This document shows positions 56,131-64,000 of a stretch of 64,000 bases of DNA, in pieces. The notes under the pieces were generated by a model. The model saw nothing but the letters and a program-made list of their open reading frames with translations. It ran no database searches and was not told the origin of the DNA. Position numbers and translations under genes: made by a program. Source of the DNA: Eonycteris spelaea (lineage: Eukaryota; Chordata; Mammalia; Chiroptera; Pteropodidae); the NCBI GenBank assembly GCA_003508835.1, contig PUFA01000727.1, positions 1-64,000 on the forward strand. Reading direction: 5' to 3'. Numbering within the stretch: the stretch's first letter is position 1; the number at the start of each line of letters is the position of its first letter.

Positions 56131-59100
56131 CAACTCCCAATTTTAGGAAGATTTTCACAAGTACTAGTTTAAATGGACTAACAGGAATTAAAGTGGAATC
56201 CAAAGGTGGGTAGAAAGCACGAGATAAGACTTAAGAAACTCAGTGAGGGGAGGGGCATCAATAAAGTAGAGGTAAACATATCTTCTTCATAATTTTTGCC
56301 TGCAATTGGGTCCATCTAAAGAAATCACATGGTCAGTCTCTTTGTGACATGAGAAATTCCCATACTACCACTGCCTAATTGTTCAAATGTTCTAAACATT
56401 ACAGAATATTTATGACAACCTGGGCAGTGAGTTAAAATATTCTTTGTCTTCACTGACCTTTGTTTATCCTACACTACAAAATGTGAACACAACTCCAGAT
56501 TATATTGTCATCACAGCAGCACATGTAAATTTTAAGTGGAAATAACTGCATCACAATTTTACAACAGGAAGTTTATCCACAGCAGTCCACCACTTCCCCA
56601 TTCCCCATGAGGACAAACTTACTTGTGTTTATATAAAATAGCCACCTTGATGGTACATGTTGGAATCTTAAACATCTTTGTGTAGCAGGCTCTGCCAGTG
56701 CCCTTTCCGATTCCCTCACCCTTTCCTCTTGGCACACACCAGCCTGATTTCCAACTGCCAGCACATGCGTTGCTTTGCCTAAGAACTATTCTTTGATCTC
56801 TGAGGCCTGCTTTGGCTGCCCCTGTGATATGCCACAAGTGATTATTTCTCCCCATTTCAGGAACAGCCTTCAAACAGTGACTGGTGGGAGTTGATGGATG
56901 AATACCACAGCTCATTTGCACTTTGGGTGGGATAACTATGAGGTACATGATAGCCAGTGAATCCTTGTGTTTTTCAGTCATCTACACTAGTTACTGGTTT
57001 GATAATATGCCCTGTATAAGCTCTTTTTTTTCCATTTCTTACTTCTTTACTCCCCTACTATTGCTTCTTTCACTTTCGCTCAAAAAACTATTTATATTCA
57101 AATCCTTGTCTCCAAGTTAGCTTCTAGAGGAGGCCAAAGATACTATGTAATTTTGCATTTATCAAAACTAATAGAACGTCTGTAAAAGTCACAGCACAGC
57201 TTGAAACAAAGCAATTTTCTGACAAATTGTGGATAGATCCATGTGACTTCCATATAACTCAAGAGACAATGTGTAAATTACAAAAAAAAAAATCAATTTA
57301 ATCTGGACCATAAATAATGTGTCACATAGCATTTTCTGGAAGAAAGAACTATGAAATGGAGAGTGAAATTCAACAATGGTGCAAAATCATGACTCTAAAA
57401 TGGCTGAGAATCATTGTCTACAAGAGAGCCCCATGACATCTTCCAAGCTGGCTCTCACTAGAGCTACTTAAGATGTCAACAAGTTGGCAATAAATTACTT
57501 GTTCATCAATGTGACAAAATGTAGCTGCTGATCTGTAAAATCATACACCCTTGAAAGAGGAAGCAAAGTTGGCACTGGTTGAAAACCCAGTAAATAACAG
57601 CTGCCCAGTGAGAATAGCAAAGCTGTGCGTGAGCTCATGGGCCCTGAATTTATTTGCTTTGACATTTTTAAAAGGAAATTTAATTGGATCGTCTCTCCTC
57701 CTAGTTTAAAATTTTCTACTATAGTATTGGCCACCAGATGCATAAGGGAAAAAGATTAGGAGCCAATTAAATTCCACGCTTCATTGAAACAAGATTATTT
57801 TTATTCCTCCCTAATATAAGGCTGATAGAGTCATTTTAGTGATTTCACCCTGCTACTTCCTTCTACTTACTCAAAAAAGGATATTTCTACAGGAAATATC
57901 TATGAATTTACAGAAAACTCTAGTAGTGTATATGGAATTGAAATTGTGGATTTATTGAACTTTCTTCCTTATAATAGGTTAACATGACCTTAGAAATAAT
58001 CAAATTGAAAAAAATCATAAAACCAGTTAAATTTTAATAAATCAAATTAAAATTAATCTTGGGAAGAAATTTCACAAAGACTTGTTGAGATAATCAAGGG
58101 CATTCTGATGACATAAGAAAAAGCTCATAGGTAAAGCAGAGAGATTGGCTTATATTCTTATCCATTTATGTCTTTACTGTAATAACAATATTTCACAATT
58201 GCTTCCCTTTGCCCCAGACCAAGCTTCAATAGAGTTGCCATCTGTGTGAGTATAGCTAAAAAACAGGTATAGCTTCTAAACAAGAAATATTTTCTTAGAA
58301 CTGCATTACAACACAAAACAAAACAAACAAAAACTGCATTACAGGGCAAATAAAGTTTTCAAGAAGACATGGATTTTTTTTGTTTGTTTTAGTGATATAC
58401 TTATGCATACAATTCAAGTAGCATCATCCAATCCTTTAAATCAAAGTAGATTTCAGCAGTATCGTTTCCTACTAGGTTATTGCTTTGTGTTAAGTAATCA
58501 GTATGTATTAACCAGTTATTTTTTTAATCTAGTGAGAATGATTAACAATATTTTATTTTAAATATTAAATTAAACCTCAAATATATAGAAATAACTGTTT
58601 GTTAAAGTGTTGGCATCAGCCCCTAAATATAATCCTTACCTTTAGGAATACCTTTGAGTCTTAGCTGCCTATCTATAAATTTGGAATGACATTCTCACAA
58701 GGTTGTTAGGACAATAAAATGTCACAGGTATTCTATCCTCTAAATACCAAACGGAGACCCTCAACAAGTGAGGTGTCCAAAGATGTATCCCAAGGGGCAC
58801 CCAATTGACCCCTTCTCCCCACTGTCAAGGCTATATATCATCCTGTTGTGACGGGAGACTTAGAGCCAATTGCTAATGCTTCTGCAGTTTAGTGCTCATA
58901 AAATGAAGCCACATCCAATTTTTCTCAGAAAGGTCAAAAGATAAGATACTAGTCATATAGTGCAACTTATAAAGTTTTTATAATAAAGAATTTAGTGTTA
59001 TTTTTTAAAGCCTGACTTCTGAGATTGACCAGACTTGCTCTAAATGGCAGGACCTATTTGCCAATTTTACAGCTACCATCTGTGAGTGAGCACAATAGAA

Positions 59101-59997
59101 TGGAAATGGGGTCTCTGGGCTGTGACAGTGCTAGAGCAACATGCTGAGACCATGGATAATCACATAATGGAATAAGAGTCAAATTACAGTCCCAGTGGCT
59201 CACCATGGGCTGCTGTAGAGGCCAGGCAGAGGCCTTGCCAAGGGAGTTCCTGAGAATCCAGGCTACAAGCCACAGTCAACAGTTATAGTGGGTGACAAGT
59301 CAGCTTATATCCATCCATAAAGGAAAAACTCTCACCAAAATGCAGCAGGATTAATCAAAACTGAATTAGCTACAATGACAGTCCTCTTGTAAATTTTGTT
59401 TGTTTGTTCTTGGACCTCAGTACTATTAGCTGAAGCCACCAAGCCATCACAGGTGGGGGGGGGCGGCACATGAGTCCAGGGGACCAGTCCTAACATGCAG
59501 TAGATAAGCCCCAGGAGCTGTTAGTCTGGACCAGGCCTTAATACCATGAATGTGGGGCTTATTAACCTGAGCCCAAGGCTATTACGGTAATAGACTGTGC
59601 TGGGTAATTCCCCTCAAGATTCATTTTCTGCTCTGCCCTTTACACTGAGCTCACTACCCTGAGAGGCCAGCCTATGTGGATTGCATCACTCCCCAAACTA
59701 CCTTGTTCTCTGGCTTCTGGATGGGTCCAGTCAATGGGAAGCAGCAAGAGATTAGGGTATTAATTCTACTTCCCCTTCCCCTGCTCTCTCCCTGCCTACC
59801 CATGGTTTGGCAGTGGCTATTCTTTTCTAACTGTTGCCACTGCTCCAACTTCTGCACTGGGCCTCAATAATACCAGTCCCCCTCTCTGCTATTCCAGATC
59901 TAGGGTTGGCAAAGGCTTTCCACTCTTGCTATTCCTTGAGTGCTCCACTGCCCTGACTGATTCCTTTAACCTTACCCACTCCTCTGTCAATAGACCC
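56131..59997. other. Mostly unique sequence, nothing recognised
   Basis: No gene, RNA gene or clear repeat. Short A-runs at 57,283 and a T-run at 58,372; a G-run near 59,453-59,463. Open frames on both strands (for example 56,619-56,981 minus, 120 codons) lack any recognisable motif and are within chance length. Confidence 0.4.
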
Positions 59998-60141
59998 TTA
60001 ATGGAATTTATTCCTGGGATGCAAGGTTGGTTCAACACCCACAAATCAATTAACATGATATAGCACATAAGCAAAGTGAAGAATAAACATCATATGATCA
60101 CATCAATAAATGCAGAAAAGCATTTGGAAAAAATCCAGCAT

Positions 60142-60236
60142 CCCAATCCCATCTGATCTCAGAAGCTAAGCAGGGTTGGGCCTGGTTAATACTTAGATGG
60201 GAAACCACTTAGGAAGACCTGGTACTGTAGGCATAA
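60142..60236 (+). mobile_element. 5S rRNA-derived retroposon, 5'-truncated
   Basis: Matches 5S ribosomal RNA from about its nucleotide 28 to the 3' end: ATCTGATCTCAGAAGCTAAGCAGG, GCCTGGTTAATACTTAGATGGG, CTGTAGGC, then CAT and an A-tail. AAAAAATCCAGCATCC is repeated exactly on both sides (60,128-60,143 and 60,237-60,252), a 16-bp target duplication of the kind made by L1-driven retroposition. The A box part of the promoter is lost, so it cannot be a working 5S gene. It shares sequence changes (CCCATCTGATCTCAG; AGGAAGAC) with the copy at 61,775-61,986, so both come from one derived family. Confidence 0.9.
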
Positions 60237-60642
60237 AAAAAATCCAGCATCCATTTATAATAAAACTCTCAGCAAAGTGGGAAAAGAGGGGACATATTTC
60301 AACATACTAAGGCCATATACGACAAATCCAGAGCCAATATCATACTTCACAGCAAAAACTAGAAGCATTTTCCTTAAGATCAAGTACAAGAAAAGGATGT
60401 TCACTTACACAACTTTCATTCAACATAGTATTGGAAGTCCCAGCTACAGCAATCAGATAAAAAAGAAAAAAGAAAGAAAAAGACATCCAAATTGGAAAAT
60501 AAGAAGTAATAGTCATTATTTGCAGATAATATGATACTATATAGAGAATTCTAAATATTCTGCCAAAAGAAAAAAAAAACTGTTAGAATTGATCGATGAA
60601 TTCAGTAAAGTAGCAAAATACAAAATGTAAAAAATGTAAAAA

Positions 60643-60979
60643 ATGTGGCAAGCATCAAAGTGACACAGTACAAAAAGGGCAAGGACTCTCTATGCACAGA
60701 GAAGGTGACATTATGACAGGAAGCAGAGTTTTTGTGGTGGGCAGACTAAGCCGATTTTCTGCAAAAAGGCTAAAACTACAAGAAGATTATCTTGGGCTTG
60801 AATTCATTGGGCCCATCTGCAGATTTAAGAGAATGCTGGCTATCCAGAGATGCAAGCATTTTAAACTGGGAGAATATACGAAAAGAAAGGACCAAGTGAT
60901 TCAGTTCTAAGCTTCATATTTTGTTTTATTATGAAGACAATAAAATCTTGAGGATATGTTCACTTCAGGGAAAAAAAAA
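60643..60979 (+). pseudogene. RPL36A: Processed pseudogene of RPL36A (ribosomal protein eL42)
   Basis: eL42 is a small zinc-ribbon protein of the large cytosolic ribosomal subunit, about 106 residues. The copy starts inside the gene at KCGKHQ (about residue 20); the early part (VTQYKKGKDSL-equivalent) is shifted in frame, and from about 60,770 one frame continues to the normal end: ICRFKRMLAIQRCKHFKLG and then KDQVIQF-stop (60,908-60,910). The 3' UTR includes the AATAAA signal (60,939-60,944) and an A-tail (60,971-60,979). There are no introns, so it is a 5'-truncated retrocopy. One Cys of the second zinc pair is lost. It could also come from the close paralogue RPL36AL. No target duplication found. 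Confidence 0.88.
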
Positions 60980-61774
60980 GCACAATGAAATATCATTTCA
61001 CACCTATCAGAATATCTATCATCAATAAATCAAAAAATAATAAGTGTTGGCCAAGATGTGGAGAAAAGAGAGATCTCATACACTGTTGGTAGGATTGCAA
61101 ATAGGTGGTAGCCACTATGGAAAACAGTATGAAGGTTCCTCAAAAAATTAATATGGAACTAACTTATGACCCAGCAAGTCTACTTCTGGATATTTATCCA
61201 AAGAAACTAAAAACACTAATTTGAAAAGATATATGCACCCACTCCTATGTTCCCTGCAGTGCTATTTACAATAGCCAAGACATGGAAGCAACCTAAGTGC
61301 CCATCAACAGACAACTGGATAAAGAGGTGGTACATACATACAATGGAATATTACTCAGCCATAAAAAGTGAAATCTTACCATTTGCAACAACATGGATGG
61401 AACTAGAAGGTATTATGCTGAGCAAAATAAGTCAGACAGGGAAAGACAAATATAATCTCACTTATATATAGAATCTAAATAACAAAATAAGCAAAGAAAC
61501 AAAAAAGAAACAGACTCATAGATACAAAGAACAAACTGATGGTTGCCATATGGGAGGGGTGTTGGGAGACTGGGTGAAAAAGGTGAAGGGGTTAAGAAAT
61601 ACAAATTGGTAGTTACAAAATAGTAATTAGGGTATAAAGTACAACATAGGGAATATAGTCAATAATATTGTAATAACTATAGTGCCAGGTGGTTACTAAA
61701 CTAATTGGGGCAATCACTTCAAAAGTTATATAAATATATACTATGCTGTTATCTGAAACTAATAGAAAATAAAA

Positions 61775-61986
61775 ATTTTTAGGTGAGGCAACCCTTGGTT
61801 GACCTCACAATCAGATTGCAAGGACCTTGTCAGCTTATGATCCCTTACTTTTTACTTTTTATTTTTTAGGCCTAAAGCACCCGTCTTCCTAGGTGGTCTC
61901 CCATCCAAGTACTAACCAGGCCCAACCTGCTTAGCTTCTGAGATCAGATGGGATAAGGCTTGTTCAGGGTGGCATGGCCGTAGACT
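61775..61986 (-). mobile_element. 5S rRNA-headed SINE, full head plus tail
   Basis: On the minus strand the element begins GTCTACGGCCATGCCACCC and follows 5S rRNA to its 3' end (61,985-61,869, about 117 nt), including the internal control region used by TFIIIA and RNA polymerase III. After a T/A-rich joint comes a 90-bp tail unrelated to 5S (reverse of 61,776-61,866: AAGGGATCATAAGCTGACAAGG..GGTTGCCTCACC). AAAATAAAA is repeated at 61,766-61,774 and 61,987-61,995 as target duplication in the L1 3' end. A 5S head joined to a separate tail is the layout of 5S-derived SINEs, as known from fruit bats. Confidence 0.88.
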
Positions 61987-62048
61987 AAAATAAAATGTAA
62001 TGTGAAGTATAATTGAAAAATAATCTTAAAAAAGAAATGAAAAAAAAG

Positions 62049-63328
62049 TCCCTTCATTAAATCCATAACCTTGACTCCTTTGAGTATGCTGTGTGTGTTT
62101 CCTGTTAGAACCTCACAGGTATATGGACTTTGCCTGATCTATGTCCAGGGCAGGACCGAAGGCTTGGTTGAAGCCGCTGACTGGCTCCTTCTGCTAAAGA
62201 ATGCTAACTTCAGGATTCCCCAGCACTGTGATCCCTGTTTTGGAGAGACATCCTGAAGCCCTACCCTTCTAATCCCATGTCTGTTGTACCAGGCCACCTC
62301 CCTACTCTGCCTCTGCTGGCTGATCCCTGTGGTGCTGTTCTTTTTTGTCCCCTCTCTGTTCATCCCATGCACTTCAGGTAATCAGGCTATACTGGGAAGG
62401 TGTCCTAAATCCCCACCCCTACCATCTATCCCATCCACTAACACTGATACAAACAGAATTGGTGTTGAAACTAATACTAAGGGCTCCTCAGCTTTCATCA
62501 GCTAGGAAATCCCTTTCTACTTCTCTGTAAGATCCATAGTTCAAGGAAGAGATCCTCTTGAGAATAACATTCAGCCTAGAATTGAAGACATCCAGGTTCT
62601 GAATAGTGGCTGGTGCCAGTAACTTCTAGAGAGCTTTTCCTATCATCTCTGGAACTTCAACTACAGTCAACCTGTCCAGCCCATACACTAGAGGAAGAGT
62701 GCAGCTGTCTAACCCCTCACCTCCATACAGGAGCTCATTCCTTGTTCTCAACAGAACTTAAATCTCATCACATCATACTCAGGGCTGGGTGACTTTCACA
62801 ACCTGGTGGATCTTCTCCTGAGGTCTCACATATGACTTTTTGCTATGGCAGACTTCCCAAATGTTGGCAATCACTAAAGCTCTAAGTGAGAGGTTTTCTC
62901 TGCCTTACTGGACCCAATGGATCTATACAACTGGTCCAACTCTCTCATGGCCTCTTCTGACATTACTACTCCCATATCAATTCTCTGCCATGGGTATAAG
63001 ATCAGACAATAACCAAGGAGCAGGAGTAAGAAGGAGGCTGTGCCACATTGCCGAGACCCAGCTGATACCAAGTAATCAACGAAGGCTTTAAGAATGGTTG
63101 GATACCTACTGTGATGTATCATTCAGAATCCCCTTGAGGAAGGTCTTGGTGGCCCAGTTGCTAGGAGTCCCCTTCAAGGACTGTCCCAGCTAAAGAGCTG
63201 TCTTGGCTACAAAGAGCCACATTGCCTAACATTATACCTCTTCCTAAATCAACCCACAGGGATAAAGGCCAGGCCATTTTGGCCCAACTCAGGACAACTC
63301 TGAAAGGCCATTCTATCTCCAGGGTTCT
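62049..63328. other. Unique sequence, nothing recognised
   Basis: GC-richer than the rest and open in short frames on both strands, but none resembles a protein I know. Possibly an old ERV or other repeat; unassigned. Confidence 0.35.
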
Positions 63329-63336
63329 TTCTATGG

Positions 63337-63559
63337 CAAGGGTCCCCAACCCCTGGGCTGCAGACTGGTGCCTGCCTTTGGCCTGTTTAGAACCAGGGTA
63401 CACAGCAGGAGGTAAATGGTGAGCCAGAGAGCAAAGATTTATCTGAATTTGCAGCCACACCCTCGTGCTAGCATCACTACTCAGCTTCACTCAGATCATC
63501 AGGTATTAGATTCTCATAGGTGCACTGGTCCCTGGTGCCAAGAACTTTGGGGACTGATG
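63337..63559 (+). mobile_element. Short hAT-type DNA transposon relic
   Basis: Begins CAAGGGTCCCCAACCCCTGGGC, contains ACCAGGGTACACAGCAGGAGG and GATCATCAGGTATTAGATTCTCATAGG, and ends CCCTGGTGCCAAGAACTTTGGGGACTGATG; the ends form inverted repeats around GTCCCCAA. TTCTATGG (63,329-63,336) and CTCTATGG (63,560-63,567) flank it, an 8-bp target duplication with one change, as in hAT elements. An inner deletion relative to the usual form is likely. Confidence 0.8.
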
Positions 63560-63567
63560 CTCTATGG

Positions 63568-64000
63568 GCCAGCCAAGGCTATCTTTGGACCTGCATCACA
63601 TCTCAACTTGTCTTTCTGACACTCCTGTGTCCTTTCCCTCCCTTCCCTTCCTTGAGTATTGATCCCAAGGATGCTCCTGAATAACACTTACACATTAGAC
63701 TCCATCTGCTTCCTAAGAACCCAGTCTGTGACCAGGCTCCAACCCAGAGTATCTCAGGATATATTAGATATTAAAATTGAAACACACCTACATAGTTCAG
63801 GAAATACGATACTGTTTACTACTGATTTTACTGTATAAACTATGCAATATTATGTTCAACCTATTCACATTAAATATTTTCACGTGAGCTTACAGACTTA
63901 CTGGTAACATTCCCAAGCTATCTTGTATCTAGTTATGAACAATAACAAGCTTAGGAGTACCAGAGTGCTGCAGACTCTGGAATTAGTTAAGCTCTCATTA
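63568..64000. other. No feature recognised
   Basis: Unassigned DNA up to the right edge of the window. Confidence 0.4.

Larger units (their letters stand above)
59998..62048 (+). mobile_element. L1 ORF2 and 3' end, carrying three later inserts
   Basis: 59,998-60,640 is the reverse-transcriptase region (ATTTATTCCTGGGATGCAAGGTTGGTTCAACA; the catalytic FADD reads F-A-D-N at about 60,519). 60,983-61,765 is the ORF2 C-terminal end and 3' UTR (ACACTGTTGGTAGGATTGCAAATAG; CAATGGAATATTACTCAGCC). The tail resumes at 61,987-62,048 (AATGTAATGTGAAGTATAATTG). Between them lie a truncated 5S element, an RPL36A retrocopy (in place of roughly 1.1 kb of ORF2) and a 5S-headed SINE. Non-coding. Confidence 0.8.

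Noticed and set aside
60142..60236. Possible functional 5S rRNA gene
   Set aside because: The first 27 nt are missing, CpG sites are decayed, and target duplications with an A-tail show a retroposed copy.
61869..61985. Possible functional 5S rRNA gene on the minus strand
   Set aside because: Many differences from true 5S, shared changes with the other retroposed copy, an attached tail and target duplications inside an L1.

Overview
The window reads as mammalian nuclear DNA: AT-rich, packed with L1, HAL1, L2/MIR, MaLR/ERV and hAT relics, and with no Alu, B1, CAN or bovine-type SINEs that I could see. The two SINE-like copies near the right end are built on 5S ribosomal RNA. Retroposed 5S-derived SINEs are known from fruit bats, and the L1 3' ends (ATTTTATTGAGGTGA..., TACACCTGAA...) also fit bats. 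A bat, probably a pteropodid, is my best guess; it is an inference, not proof.

I find no functional host protein-coding gene, tRNA, CRISPR array or bacterial-type feature. Every long open frame lies inside a repeat or has a length expected by chance in 64 kb. The only recognisable host gene is a dead processed copy of RPL36A (ribosomal protein eL42) at 60.6-61.0 kb.

Layout. 0-2.4 kb: two LTRs, the second (family Y) split by an inverted L1, which is itself split by a solo LTR (family V). 2.4-10.5 kb: mostly unique sequence with three small hAT/Charlie relics. 10.5-20.6 kb: a dense minus-strand L1 mosaic with a half-L1 whose ORF2 is missing (10.6-12.9 kb) and an older HAL1 (17.9-20.0 kb). 20.6-28.7 kb: LTR relics, a plus-strand HAL1, an L1 ORF2 remnant cut by a family Y LTR (itself cut by another LTR), and an inverted second family Y LTR. 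29.3-29.6 kb: a long polypurine microsatellite. 31.7-34.6 kb: a second half-L1 with the same ORF2 deletion as the first and a clear target-site duplication. 35.3-38.4 kb: a 5'-truncated L1. 41.8-47.7 kb: a gammaretrovirus-like provirus with both LTRs, a 4-bp target duplication, broken gag/pol and a 2.3-kb non-retroviral segment carrying a MIR between the matrix and capsid parts of gag. 48.3-48.9 kb: a fourth family Y LTR. 49-59.9 kb: mostly unique DNA with L2-like, MLT1 and ERVL-type relics. 60.0-62.0 kb: an L1 that received a truncated 5S element, the RPL36A retrocopy and a full 5S-headed SINE. 63.3-63.6 kb: a small hAT element.

Letters X, Y, Z, V and W are labels used only here for LTR families that I could group by shared sequence but not name. 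Many repeat ends are approximate because they were judged by eye. The main points for follow-up are the shared-junction half-L1 family, the host segment inside the provirus, and the 5S-derived SINEs.
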